In this document: positions 16,544-25,168 of the stretch, piece by piece
Position numbering within the stretch: the first letter of the stretch is position 1
Layout of the letters: each line of letters starts with the position of its first letter
DNA from: Gemmatimonadales bacterium
GTDB taxonomy: Bacteria; Gemmatimonadota; Gemmatimonadetes; Gemmatimonadales; GWC2-71-9
Length of the DNA stretch: 59,364 bases
Direction of reading: 5' to 3'
Assembly: GCA_036279355.1 (NCBI GenBank)
Contig: DASUJH010000033.1
Location: 1 to 59,364, forward strand
Notes under the pieces: generated by a model
What the model saw: the letters and a program-made list of their open reading frames with translations, nothing else
What the model was told of the DNA's origin: nothing
The model's database searches: none
Position numbers and translations under genes: made by a program

Positions 16544-17926
16544 ATGCGGAGGCGCTTTCGTCGTACCCGGAACGAGCGAGGCCAGTCCCTGCCGCTCGTG
16601 GCGGTGGCAATCTTCACGATGCTCGGGCTGTCTGCGATCGCGATCGATCTCGGCATGCTGTACAGCGCGCAAACGGAGGCGCAACGCGCGGCGGACGCGA
16701 GCGCGCTGGCCGGCGCCGGTCAGTACATGTTCATCCCCGACCCGAACGCCGCGGTGCCGTTTGTCGATTCGGCGGCACGGGACTTCGCCAAACTGAACTC
16801 GATTCAGCACGTGCAGGTGAGCGATCCAGACATCGTGAGCGTGGTTCCGGTGCCCGACAGCCTGCTGGTGCACGTGGTCATCCAGCGCGCCGGGATCCGC
16901 AACTGGTTCGCCTCGACGATCGGCTTCAGCAGCTCGACCGTGAACGCGGCGGCCACGGCCCAGGCCTCGCCCTCGGGCAAGGTGCAGTGCCTCAAGCCGA
17001 TCGCGATTCCCGACATGTGGAGTGAGCCCGGGCCGGGCCAGGGAGCTGATACGCTGGTCCCGAACGGTGTGAGCAACAAGGTGTGGGACATCCCGGGGCC
17101 GCCGGCCTCGGGCAACGGCTACCCCTCGCCGCCGAACGACTTCATCGAGGCTTGGCACTACACCGGTGCGGCCGGCCAGTCGTACGGCCAGACGGTCAAC
17201 GGGTACGGCACGGGGTATCGCAATGGCCAGGTCGGCACCTACCAGACGGCGAAAATCAACGACTTCGGCCGCCGTCTCGTGCTCATGATCGAGTCGCCTG
17301 GCAACGGCAACCCCGGCCCGAGCATTCAGCCGTCGTCGTTCTACCAGGCTTGGGCCACCGACGGGAGCCCCGGCGGCGGTAACGGACCGGGCGGCACATC
17401 CGCCGCCTCGGTGGCGGCTGGAATAGGCGCGAGTTGCGGTCTCAGCGAAGCGAGCGTGAATCAGAGCTACCCGGCGGCCAACGGGATCGGTGCCGGCCCG
17501 ATCGGCAACGCATGGGACGACCTGTACAGCGAGGATCCGAACGCGACCTGGGACGACCAGAACAACCAGGTGGTCGGCTCGAACAAGTGCCCGGCGACCG
17601 GCACCTGCACCGAAGACGACTGGATGCAGAGCCCGCGGGTCATCACGGTGGCCGTGTACGACCCAGCGGTGTACGCCACTGCTCCGAACGCCAATGACCT
17701 CACCTTCAACAACTTCGCCACGGTATTCGTGGAGAAGCCGTTCACCGTGGCTAATGGAGGCGGCGGGAACGGCGGCGGCCGGGGGAACGGCGGTGGCGGC
17801 AACGGCGGCGGCGGCAACCCCAAGCGGTGGGTGACCGGCATCTTCCTGCACTTCACCAAGGGCGTGGGCGCGGGCAATGGCGGCACGAACGGCTCGCTGG
17901 TGAAGACGATCCGGCTGATCAGATAA
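16544..17926 (+). CDS. tadG: TadG-like pseudopilin with Tad domain, copy 2
   Basis: The 460-residue paralogue of the preceding gene has the same layout: ERGQSLPLVAVAIFTMLGLSAIAIDLGMLY, then AQTEAQRAADASALAGAGQY, NWFASTIGFSSSTVNAAATAQA, VQCLKPIAIPDMW, NKCPATGTCTEDDW and a shared end (GAGNGGTNGSLVKTIRLIR). I chose the ATG at 16544 because GGAGG (16534-16538) lies 5 nt ahead; a GTG at 16469 is less likely because translation would pass through the 24-nt palindrome. It has a Gly/Asn-rich insert at about residues 404-427 (17753-17824) that copy 1 lacks, probably a flexible spacer. Tandem tadG duplication suggests paired subunits. Confidence 0.9.
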   Translation: MRRRFRRTRNERGQSLPLVAVAIFTMLGLSAIAIDLGMLYSAQTEAQRAADASALAGAGQYMFIPDPNAAVPFVDSAARDFAKLNSIQHVQVSDPDIVSVVPVPDSLLVHVVIQRAGIRNWFASTIGFSSSTVNAAATAQASPSGKVQCLKPIAIPDMWSEPGPGQGADTLVPNGVSNKVWDIPGPPASGNGYPSPPNDFIEAWHYTGAAGQSYGQTVNGYGTGYRNGQVGTYQTAKINDFGRRLVLMIESPGNGNPGPSIQPSSFYQAWATDGSPGGGNGPGGTSAASVAAGIGASCGLSEASVNQSYPAANGIGAGPIGNAWDDLYSEDPNATWDDQNNQVVGSNKCPATGTCTEDDWMQSPRVITVAVYDPAVYATAPNANDLTFNNFATVFVEKPFTVANGGGGNGGGRGNGGGGNGGGGNPKRWVTGIFLHFTKGVGAGNGGTNGSLVKTIRLIR

Positions 17927-17963
17927 CCCGTCCCGCCGAGGCGACGGAAGCGAAACGGAGCGC

Positions 17964-19217
17964 ATGACGAAACCTGCCATTCGGAGCGTCCTGGTCGGCC
18001 ACGACGCGGCCCTGCGTGAAGCGCTCCGGCGCCTGCTCGGGGGCGCGGATCTGGGCGTCGTGATCGACCTCGAGATTCCCGAGCGCTTCGCCACCATCGG
18101 CGAGGCGCACCTCACCGCGCTCCGCCAGGCCAAGCCCGATCTCGTGTTCCTCGACCTGCACGAGGACCCGGAGACCGGGATCCGGTTCGCCCACTTCCTC
18201 GCCGACATGAGCCCCGATCTCAAGATCGTGGCGATCGGGCCTGAGCTGGCGCCCGACCTGCTCATGGCCGCAATGCGCGCCGGCGTGTCGGACTACCTCC
18301 TCCGGCCCATCAATCCCGAGGCGCTCAAGAGCTCGATCGAGCGGTTCTCCCAGAAGATCGGCCGCGCCCAGAACGAGGCCCAGCGGGTCGGCCAGATCCT
18401 GTCGCTCTTCAGCCCCAAGGGGGGTGGCGGCTCGACCACGCTCGCCACCAACCTCGCCATCGTGCTCCACCGGCTCACCGGCAAGAAGACCCTGCTGGTG
18501 GACCTCGACCTGGAGCTCGGCGAGAGCGCCCTCGCGCTGGGCGTGCAGCCGCGGTTCAGCTTCATCGATTTCGTCGAAAACTTCCGCCGGATGGATGCGA
18601 GCCTCCTCGCCTCCTACATCGAGCGGCACGATTCCGGCATCCACCTCCTCTCGGCTCCGTTCCAGCCCGAGAAGGCCGAGACCATCACCGCCGACCAGGT
18701 CCGCCGCATTCTGGGGTTCCTGCGGCAACACTACGAGTACGTGGTAGTGGATACGCCGCGCTCGTTCGCGCCGTCCACCCTGGCCGCATTCGAGCAGTCG
18801 GACCTGGTGTTCATCGTGACGACGGTCGATCTCCCGTCGCTGCGCAACATCCAGCGCGGGTTTCCGCTGCTCAAGCGGGTGCTGCCGAGGGGCGTCGAGC
18901 AGGTTCGGCTGGTGGTCAATCGGTACAACGCGAATGATCCGGTCACGGTGCGCGACGTCGAGGAGAGCCTCGGGATGAAGGTGTTCTCGAAGATCAGCAA
19001 CGACTACGAGGCGGTGATGAGCTCGCTCAACGAGGGCAAGCCGGTGGTGTTGAACGGCAAGTCGGTGTACGCCAAGGATGTGAAGGCGCTGGCGGCGCAG
19101 ATCGCCGGGCTCGGGCCGGGCAAACGCAAGCCCGGGATCACCGGGGCTGTCACGGCACAGTTCCGCACCGTATTGGGCCGCGTAGGAAAGCGGCCGGGAG
19201 GCTCAGGCAATGACTGA
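17964..19217 (+). CDS. cpaE: Pilus localisation protein CpaE/TadZ (receiver-like plus MinD-type ATPase)
   Basis: The 417-residue cytoplasmic protein has an N-terminal response-regulator-like domain (residues 1-125) and a C-terminal ParA/MinD fold. The receiver keeps an Asp in VFLDLHED but has RP instead of the KP lysine (LLRPIN), so it is probably a pseudo-receiver. The ATPase P-loop reads [10 protein letters not shown], with the deviant KGG lysine but a Ser where the GK lysine stands in active ATPases. [15 protein letters not shown] and VVVDTPRSF follow. CpaE/TadZ places the Tad machinery at a cell site, and many members have weak or altered P-loops. The stop overlaps cpaF by 8 nt. Confidence 0.9.
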   Translation: MTKPAIRSVLVGHDAALREALRRLLGGADLGVVIDLEIPERFATIGEAHLTALRQAKPDLVFLDLHEDPETGIRFAHFLADMSPDLKIVAIGPELAPDLLMAAMRAGVSDYLLRPINPEALKSSIERFSQKIGRAQNEAQRVGQILSLFSPKGGGGSTTLATNLAIVLHRLTGKKTLLVDLDLELGESALALGVQPRFSFIDFVENFRRMDASLLASYIERHDSGIHLLSAPFQPEKAETITADQVRRILGFLRQHYEYVVVDTPRSFAPSTLAAFEQSDLVFIVTTVDLPSLRNIQRGFPLLKRVLPRGVEQVRLVVNRYNANDPVTVRDVEESLGMKVFSKISNDYEAVMSSLNEGKPVVLNGKSVYAKDVKALAAQIAGLGPGKRKPGITGAVTAQFRTVLGRVGKRPGGSGND

Positions 19218-20658
19218 CGTGGCGGGCCGGAGCCCGAACGGCGGGCAGGCGGACGGCGGGCGGCCCACGCTGCCCTGGGAAACGGCGAAGCCGGAGCGAA
19301 TGGCCGCGCCGGGCGCGGCAGCGCCGGCCGGCGGTGCGGCTTCGGACGAGCTGGTCAACATTCACGCGCTCCAGGTCGTGAAAGGCCGGGTGCACCGGAA
19401 GCTGCTCGAGCGGCTCAACCTCTCCAACCTCGACCGGCTCGACCGCCAGCAGGTGGCCGAGGCGATCCGCCGCGTCGTGGGCGACCTCGTCACCCAGGAG
19501 TCGGTGCCGCTCAACTTCGAGGAGCGGGACGTCGTGGTGGGCCAGGTGCTCGACGAGATCTTCGGCTTGGGCCCGCTCGAGCCGCTCATCAAGGACCCCG
19601 AGGTCTCCGACATCCTGGTGAATACCTACAACACCGTGTTCATCGAGCGGCACGGCCGCCTCGAGCGGACCGACGTGCAGTTCCAGGACGACCGCCACCT
19701 GCTCCAGATCATCGACCGGATCGTCTCGGCCGTGGGCCGCCGCATCGACGACTCCTCGCCCATGGTGGACGCCCGGCTGCCCGACGGCTCGCGCGTCAAC
19801 GCCATCATCAAGCCGCTCGCGCTCGACGGCCCCCATGTCTCGATCCGCAAGTTCAAGCGCGACGCGCTCTCGGGCCAAGACCTGATCCGCTACGAGAGCG
19901 CCACCGAGCCGATGCTCGAGCTGCTCCGGGGCGTGGTGCGGGCAAGGCTCAACGTGCTCATCTCCGGCGGCACCGGCGCCGGCAAGACGACGCTGCTCAA
20001 CATCCTGTCGTCATTCATCCCCGGCACCGAGCGGATCGTGACGATCGAGGACTCGGCCGAATTGCAGTTGCGCCAGCCCCACGTGGTGCGGCTCGAAACC
20101 CGGCCCGCCAATATCGAGGGCCACGGCGAGGTGCCGCAGCGGCTGCTGGTCATCAACTCCCTCCGCATGCGGCCCGACCGGATCATCATGGGTGAGTGCC
20201 GCGGCGCCGAAGCCGTCGACATGCTCCAGGCCATGAACACCGGCCACGACGGCTCGCTCACCACCATCCACGCCAACTCGCCGCGCGACGCGCTGAGCCG
20301 TCTGGAGACGATGGTGGCCATGGCGAGCCTCGATCTTCCGGAAAAGGCCATGCGGCAGCAGATCGCGAGCGCCATCAATGTCGTCATCCAGGTCATCCGG
20401 CTCTCCGACGGCACCCGCAAGGTGGCGCAGGTGTCGGAGATCGTGGGCATGGAGGGGGACGTCATCACGATGCAGGACATCTTCCTCTACGAGCGGCACG
20501 GCATCGACGAGCACGACAAGGTGCTCGGCGAGTTCCGCGCCACGGGCATCCGGCCCAAGTTCGCCGACCGCCTCAAGTCGTACGGCATCGACCTCTCCTC
20601 CGTGCTCTTCTCGAACTTCAACGGGAAGGAGCCCGGCCACGGAGGCGGCCGATGGTAA
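19210..20658 (+). CDS. cpaF: Tad pilus motor ATPase CpaF/TadA
   Basis: The 482-residue type II/IV secretion ATPase powers Flp assembly and retraction. It begins with a disordered segment (residues 1-45, which includes octamer-like DNA at 19240-19260). The all-alpha N-domain follows, then [21 protein letters not shown], the Walker A motif GGTGAGKT (residues 253-260), the Asp box [10 protein letters not shown], the Walker B region [16 protein letters not shown] and the His box [15 protein letters not shown]. These are complete, so the enzyme should be active. It acts as a hexamer with the membrane proteins TadB and TadC encoded immediately downstream. It overlaps cpaE by 8 nt and tadB by 7 nt. 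Confidence 0.96.
   Translation: MTDVAGRSPNGGQADGGRPTLPWETAKPERMAAPGAAAPAGGAASDELVNIHALQVVKGRVHRKLLERLNLSNLDRLDRQQVAEAIRRVVGDLVTQESVPLNFEERDVVVGQVLDEIFGLGPLEPLIKDPEVSDILVNTYNTVFIERHGRLERTDVQFQDDRHLLQIIDRIVSAVGRRIDDSSPMVDARLPDGSRVNAIIKPLALDGPHVSIRKFKRDALSGQDLIRYESATEPMLELLRGVVRARLNVLISGGTGAGKTTLLNILSSFIPGTERIVTIEDSAELQLRQPHVVRLETRPANIEGHGEVPQRLLVINSLRMRPDRIIMGECRGAEAVDMLQAMNTGHDGSLTTIHANSPRDALSRLETMVAMASLDLPEKAMRQQIASAINVVIQVIRLSDGTRKVAQVSEIVGMEGDVITMQDIFLYERHGIDEHDKVLGEFRATGIRPKFADRLKSYGIDLSSVLFSNFNGKEPGHGGGRW
19240..19260 (+). repeat. Octamer-like repeat in the cpaF N-terminus
   Basis: GGCGGGCA is followed by GGCGGACG and then GGCGGGCGG-like sequence, in phase with the octamer family seen at 27973, 29975 and 44398. 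It encodes the Gly-rich [10 protein letters not shown] of the disordered CpaF N-terminus. Two units are clear and the rest is degenerate. Confidence 0.4.
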
Positions 20659-21635
20659 AGCTCTCGAGCACGGCGTGGCTCTTCGCGCTCGCGGCCTTTC
20701 TCGTCGTGGCGCTGGCCACGGTGTCTGTGGTGCTCCTCTGGGAGTGGTTCCGCGAGCGGCAGCGCAAGCGGATGATGGTGCAGCAGCTCCGCGAGCTGGC
20801 GGACGGCGTGGGCCAGGAGCAGCAGCGCACGCTCCTCCGGAGCGCGGTGTCGCAGGCGGCGTGGCTCGGGCCGGTCGCCGCGCGGCTGCCCCAGCTCAAG
20901 GATATCGAGCACATGCTGCAGCAGGCCGGGCTCACCTGGACGCTGCAGACGTTCTTCCTGTTGAGCGCGGGGCTCGCCGTTGCGGTGGGCGTCGCGGTGT
21001 TCGCCGTCACCGAGTTCATTCCGGCCGCGCTGCTCGGCACCATCATCGGCGGCGCGCTGCCCTACATCTACGTGAGCCGGAAGCGCGCCCGCCGGCTGGC
21101 GCAGTTCGAGGAAGTCCTGCCCGACTCCATCGACCTGATGGGCCGCGCGCTCCGCGCGGGGCATCCGCTCTCCGCCGGGTTCAAGATGGCAGCCGAGGAC
21201 GGCGCGGAGCCGGTGTCGGGCGAGCTGCGCCGCGTGTTCGAGGAGCAGCGCTTCGGGCTGCCGCTCGACGAGTCGCTGCTCGGGCTCGCCGACCGGATCA
21301 ACCTGGTGGACGTGCGCATCCTGGTGACGGCGATCATGATCCAGCGCGAGGTGGGCGGCAATCTCGCGGAAATCCTCGATAACCTGGCCTCCGTGATCCG
21401 GGCCCGCTTCACCATCCGGCGGCAGCTCCGGGTGTACACGGCGCAGGGCCGCCTCACCGGCTACCTGCTGGCGGCGCTGCCGATCGTGCTGTTCTCACTG
21501 CTCTACACGCTCAACCCGGAATACATGTCGATCCTGTTCAAGGATCCCACCGGCAAGATCGTAACGATGATTGCGGTCTGCCTGCAGCTGGTCGGATTCC
21601 TGTGGATCCGGAAGATCATCAACATCGAGATCTGA
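20652..21635 (+). CDS. tadB: Tad pilus inner-membrane protein TadB
   Basis: The 327-residue T2SSF-domain protein starts at ATG 20652 inside the cpaF end. An N-terminal span ([21 protein letters not shown]) is followed by a cytoplasmic arm, paired spans ([38 protein letters not shown]), and the T2SSF core with [30 protein letters not shown] and [26 protein letters not shown] final span pair closes the protein. TadB and TadC form the platform that couples CpaF to pilin. Length and motif order are standard. Confidence 0.94.
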   Translation: MVKLSSTAWLFALAAFLVVALATVSVVLLWEWFRERQRKRMMVQQLRELADGVGQEQQRTLLRSAVSQAAWLGPVAARLPQLKDIEHMLQQAGLTWTLQTFFLLSAGLAVAVGVAVFAVTEFIPAALLGTIIGGALPYIYVSRKRARRLAQFEEVLPDSIDLMGRALRAGHPLSAGFKMAAEDGAEPVSGELRRVFEEQRFGLPLDESLLGLADRINLVDVRILVTAIMIQREVGGNLAEILDNLASVIRARFTIRRQLRVYTAQGRLTGYLLAALPIVLFSLLYTLNPEYMSILFKDPTGKIVTMIAVCLQLVGFLWIRKIINIEI

Positions 21636-21645
21636 GCGGACGCCC

Positions 21646-22578
21646 ATGCTGATCCTCATTGCGGTCCTGACGGCGGCGGCGGTCGCGCTCCTGGTGCTGA
21701 GCTTCGTGCAGTTCACGCCCAACCGCGCGGCGGTGGTGGTGGAGCGGCTCGACCAGTTCCGCCGCACGGACGGCGGGCTCGACACCCTCGCGCGCCGCCG
21801 GCGCCAGGCCCGGAGCGAACGGCTCCGCAGCCTGCTCCAGGTCCTGGGCGAACGAGTGGAGTCGCGGCGTGGCGACACGGGCGAAGTGCGCCAGTTCCTG
21901 ATCCAGGCCGGTTACTCCGACCCGGCGGCGCTGCCGATCTACTGGGCCCTGCGCGTCATCCTCGGAGCTGGCCTCGGGCTCGGCGCGCTCCTCGTGCTCC
22001 CGGTTCTGGGCGCCCACCCCACGCAGGTGGGGCTCGCCGCGCTCTGGCTCGGCGGACTCGGTTGGATCCTGCCGACCTTCGTCGTGCGGAGCCAGCTCAA
22101 GCGCCGGCAGAAGGAGGTGCAGCTCGCGCTCCCGGACATGCTCGACCTGCTGGTGGTTTGCGTCGAAGCGGGCCTCGGCATCAACCAGGCGCTCACCCGC
22201 GTGGCCGACGAAATCGACCACGTGAGCTCGATCATGTCGGAGGAGCTGACCCTCGCCAACCTCGAGATCCGCGCCGGCACCCCGCGCGAGGAAGCGCTCA
22301 AGCACTTCGCCGATCGCACCGGCCTGGCCGACATCCGCTCGCTCGTCGGCATGATGATCCAGACCGAGCGGTTCGGCACCTCGATCGCCACGGCGCTCCG
22401 GGTCCAGGCGGACACGCTTCGCACCAAGCGGCGCCAGCGAGCCGAGGAGGCCGCGGCCAAGACGACGATCAAGCTGGTCTTCCCGCTCGTGCTGTTCGTG
22501 TTTCCGGCGATGTTCGCCGTCGTGCTCGGGCCCTCGGTGATCGTGATCTTCCGGATGTTCAACAACCTGCACATATGA
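21646..22578 (+). CDS. tadC: Tad pilus inner-membrane protein TadC
   Basis: The 310-residue second T2SSF protein starts at ATG 21646, 10 nt after the tadB stop. After one N-terminal span (LILIAVLTAAAVALLVLSFV) it has the TadC core: RQFLIQAGYSDPAALPIYWALR, LALPDMLDLLVVCVEAGLGINQAL and MMIQTERFGTSIATALRVQADTLRTKRRQRAEEAAAKT, here split by the normal Arg-rich stretch, then a terminal hydrophobic hairpin (LVFPLVLFVFPAMFAVVLGP). It is the last classical tad gene; a further short unit of three genes follows without a break. Confidence 0.94.
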   Translation: MLILIAVLTAAAVALLVLSFVQFTPNRAAVVVERLDQFRRTDGGLDTLARRRRQARSERLRSLLQVLGERVESRRGDTGEVRQFLIQAGYSDPAALPIYWALRVILGAGLGLGALLVLPVLGAHPTQVGLAALWLGGLGWILPTFVVRSQLKRRQKEVQLALPDMLDLLVVCVEAGLGINQALTRVADEIDHVSSIMSEELTLANLEIRAGTPREEALKHFADRTGLADIRSLVGMMIQTERFGTSIATALRVQADTLRTKRRQRAEEAAAKTTIKLVFPLVLFVFPAMFAVVLGPSVIVIFRMFNNLHI

Positions 22579-22585
22579 GCCGGCC

Positions 22586-22945
22586 ATGCGATCGGTGCGG
22601 GTCGTGAACGCGCGGATGGGCGCCGAGCTGGGCGATCGGGTGCGCGTGGCCGACACCTGGTGGGCCCGGCTCCGCGGTCAGCTCGGACGGCCCGCGCCCG
22701 CCCGCGGCGAGGGCCTGGTCCTTTCGCCCTGCCGGTCGGTTCACATGTACGGCATGCCGTATCCGCTCGACGTGGCATTCCTCGACCGCGAGGGCCGGGT
22801 GGTGGCGAGCTACCGCCCGCTGGCGCCGGGCCGCCGCTCCCGGTGGCACCGCGCCGCCGCGTGCGCCGTCGAGCTGCCGGCAGGGACGCTCGATGCCACC
22901 GGCACCGCCAACGGAGACCCGATCGTCCTGGAGGGCTCGGTATGA
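22586..22945 (+). CDS. DUF192-domain protein
   Basis: The 119-residue product contains the compact DUF192 fold (about residues 5-115): ADTWWARLRGQLGR, GLVLSPCRSVHMYGMPYPLDVAFLDREGRVV and a closing AVELPAGTLDATG. Most DUF192 proteins are exported, but this one has no signal peptide, so it would be cytoplasmic. DUF192 genes sit at the ends of Tad operons in several phyla, but their role is not known. It starts 8 nt after tadC and overlaps the following ATPase by 4 nt (ATGA), so it is part of the same mRNA. Confidence 0.85.
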   Translation: MRSVRVVNARMGAELGDRVRVADTWWARLRGQLGRPAPARGEGLVLSPCRSVHMYGMPYPLDVAFLDREGRVVASYRPLAPGRRSRWHRAAACAVELPAGTLDATGTANGDPIVLEGSV

Positions 22946-24282
22946 CGACCGCCACGTTCGCCTCGCCCACGGCGCCGCTCGAGCGGCCCGCCGTGCCCCC
23001 CATGCCCGACACGCTCGCCGACACCGGCCTCTCGGTCGAGCTCGTGCGCGATCTGCTGCTCAAGACCCTGTACGTGCAAGGCGTGCGTACCGGACACGAG
23101 CTGGCCGAAGCCGTGGCGCTGCCGTTCGCGCTGGTGGACGACGAGCTGCTCACGCTGCAACAGCGGCGGTTCATCGAGGTGCGCGGCACCACCGGCACCA
23201 ACCGGGCGAGCTATCGGTACGAGGTGGCGGGCGAGGGACGCGACCGGGCCCGCGGTGCGCTGGAGTCGAGCCAGTACGTGGGGCCGGCGCCGGTGCCGCT
23301 CGCGCAGTACACGGCGTCGATCGTGGCGCAGTCGGTCGTGCACACGCGCTACAATCCGGCGGCCATGCGCACGGGCTTCGCCCATATGGTGCTGGACGAC
23401 GAGGTGCTCGACGCGCTCGGGCCGGCGATCAACTCGGCCAAGTCGCTCTTCCTCTACGGGCACCCCGGCAATGGCAAGAGCGCCATCGCCGACGCGATCG
23501 CGTCCATGCTGGGCGGCGTACTCTACGTGCCGTACGCGGTCGAGGTGGACGGGCAGATCATGGTGGTGCACGATCCGGTGTACCATCGTCCCATCGAGGG
23601 CGCCGGTGACTCGGCGCTGGGCATGGAGGACCTCTGGCTGCACCAGGGAGACGGGCACGACCGCCGCTACGCGAAGGTGCGGCGACCCATCGTGCTCACC
23701 GGCGGCGAGCTCACCCTCGACCAACTCGATCTGCGGTACGACCCGCACGCCAAGCTCTACCAGGCGCCGTTCCAGGCCAAGGCCAACGGCGGCGTGCTCA
23801 TCATCGACGACTTCGGCCGCCAGCGGGTGCCGCCGAGGGACCTGCTCAACCGCTGGATCGTGCCGCTGGAGAAGCGGGTCGACTTCCTCACTCTGCACAC
23901 GGGCGGGAAGTTTCCGCTGCCGTTCGACTGCCTGCTCATCTTCGCGACCAACCTGGAGCCGAAGGAGCTGGTGGAGGAGGCGTTTCTCCGCCGCATCCAT
24001 TACAAGCTCCATATCGGCGACCCGCGCCGGGACCAGTACGACGAGATCTTCCGCCGCTGCTGCGCCGCGGCAGGGCTCACCTACGTACCGGCCGCGGTGG
24101 ATCACGTGTACGAGGAGTACTACGGGCGTCGCGGCATCCCGGCGCGCAACTGCCATCCGCGCGACCTCGTGGCGCACCTCATGGACATCGCAAAGTACCT
24201 CGAGGAGCCCCCGGCGCTCCGGCGCGACCTGCTCGACCGGGCGTGCGTCTCCTACTTCCTCGATCCGACCCGCACTCACTGA
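22942..24282 (+). CDS. AAA-family ATPase linked to the Tad operon
   Basis: The 446-residue protein has an N-terminal winged-helix-like region (about residues 25-110: DLLLKTLYVQGVRTGHELAEA, then LLTLQQRRFIEVRG), a linker and an AAA core. Walker A is LYGHPGNGKSAIADAIA, Walker B is GGVLIIDDFGRQ, and sensor-type sequence is LLIFATNLEPKELVEEAFLRRI, followed by an arginine-rich lid with NCHPRDLVAHLMDIA. I do not know a named function. It resembles ATPases annotated as chaperone-like that recur beside pilus and secretion loci. Its overlap with the DUF192 gene and its position at the operon end suggest a regulatory or assembly role for the pilus; this is inference. Confidence 0.8.
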   Translation: MTTATFASPTAPLERPAVPPMPDTLADTGLSVELVRDLLLKTLYVQGVRTGHELAEAVALPFALVDDELLTLQQRRFIEVRGTTGTNRASYRYEVAGEGRDRARGALESSQYVGPAPVPLAQYTASIVAQSVVHTRYNPAAMRTGFAHMVLDDEVLDALGPAINSAKSLFLYGHPGNGKSAIADAIASMLGGVLYVPYAVEVDGQIMVVHDPVYHRPIEGAGDSALGMEDLWLHQGDGHDRRYAKVRRPIVLTGGELTLDQLDLRYDPHAKLYQAPFQAKANGGVLIIDDFGRQRVPPRDLLNRWIVPLEKRVDFLTLHTGGKFPLPFDCLLIFATNLEPKELVEEAFLRRIHYKLHIGDPRRDQYDEIFRRCCAAAGLTYVPAAVDHVYEEYYGRRGIPARNCHPRDLVAHLMDIAKYLEEPPALRRDLLDRACVSYFLDPTRTH

Positions 24283-24318
24283 GCGCGGCCGCGGCCGCCA
24301 GCCGGCCGGGAGCTCCCG

Positions 24319-25035
24319 ATGACCGAGCCTACCACCACCGACATGACGCGCGAGCTCAAGGCGCTGATGCACGAGCTCGAGCGAGGCATGATCGAGCGGA
24401 TCAACGAAGTCGAGCGCGACAACGAGACCCTGCGCCGCTACGGGACGTACCTGCTGGTGGGGACCGGCGTGCTGCTCGGCATCGCGGCGGCGCTCGTCAT
24501 CGTGAGCGCCCGGCACGGCATTCCGGGCAGCATCGCCGACGTGATCGAGTCGCGCCAGTTCCTGCTGCGCGATGCGCAGGGCCAGATACGCGGCGCCTGG
24601 GGCGTGGACAAGCAGGGCGCGCTGCGCTTCATCCTGCAGGACTCCGCCGGCAAGGCCAGCGTGGCGCTCGCGCTGCTCGGCAACGGCTCGCCCGGGCTCA
24701 CGCTCACCGACCGTGATGGGCATCCGCGCGCCGTGGTCGGCATCCTGCCGGACCAGACGACCACGCTCACCCTGGCCGACCGGAACGGAACCACGCGGAC
24801 GGTGCTCGGACTCTCGGACGACGGGTCGTCCACCCTCGTCTTTGCCGACCAGAGCGGCGCCGCGCGCGCGGGGTTCGGCGTGGATTCACACGGGTTCGGC
24901 ACGCTGAGCGTGGCCGAGCGGCCCAATCAGGCGATGCAGCCGGCGCCCGACACCACGTCCGCGCCCGATACGGCGGCGGCCCGGGGCGGCAAGGCGGCCG
25001 CAAAGCCGCCGGGGCCGGTGCGGCGCAAACCGTAG
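24319..25035 (+). CDS. Coiled-coil membrane protein with five tandem repeats, unknown
   Basis: The 238-residue protein has three parts: an acidic coiled-coil-like N-terminus (MTRELKALMHELERGMIERINEVERDNETLRR), one membrane span (YLLVGTGVLLGIAAALVIV) and an extracytoplasmic domain. That domain (about residues 80-205) is built of five repeats of 22-24 residues of the form LxLxDxxGxxRAxxGxxxDG, for example TLTLADRNGTTRTVLGLSDD. Such repeats are likely beta-hairpins in an elongated stack. A Pro/Ala/Lys tail closes the protein. It lies 36 nt after the ATPase gene and before a strong hairpin, so it looks like the last gene of the Tad transcript. I do not recognise a named family. Confidence 0.7.
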   Translation: MTEPTTTDMTRELKALMHELERGMIERINEVERDNETLRRYGTYLLVGTGVLLGIAAALVIVSARHGIPGSIADVIESRQFLLRDAQGQIRGAWGVDKQGALRFILQDSAGKASVALALLGNGSPGLTLTDRDGHPRAVVGILPDQTTTLTLADRNGTTRTVLGLSDDGSSTLVFADQSGAARAGFGVDSHGFGTLSVAERPNQAMQPAPDTTSAPDTAAARGGKAAAKPPGPVRRKP

Positions 25036-25083
25036 CGCCGGCGGGCGCCGGGCGCCCGGCGGCACGCAGTTGGGTCGGAGCAG

Positions 25084-25117
25084 CGGGCCGGGACGCGGGT
25101 CACAGCGTCCCGGCCCG
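25084..25117 (+). terminator. Terminator-like hairpin at the end of the Tad operon
   Basis: CGGGCCGGGACGC pairs perfectly with GCGTCCCGGCCCG across the 8-nt loop GGGTCACA. It lies 49 nt after the last gene of the Tad unit and is followed by GTGCTTTGT, only a weak T-run. Its position between two genes of the same strand supports termination. Confidence 0.6.
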
Positions 25118-25168
25118 GTGCTTTGTACATTCCGGGCCAGGTACCGGACACCCGACGCCGAGGCCGCC

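Noticed and set aside
17753-17824. Gly/Asn-rich stretch in tadG copy 2 as a mobile octamer array
   Set aside because: The DNA is GGCGGC/GGCAAC-type codons for a flexible linker and does not match the GGCGGWCR octamer.
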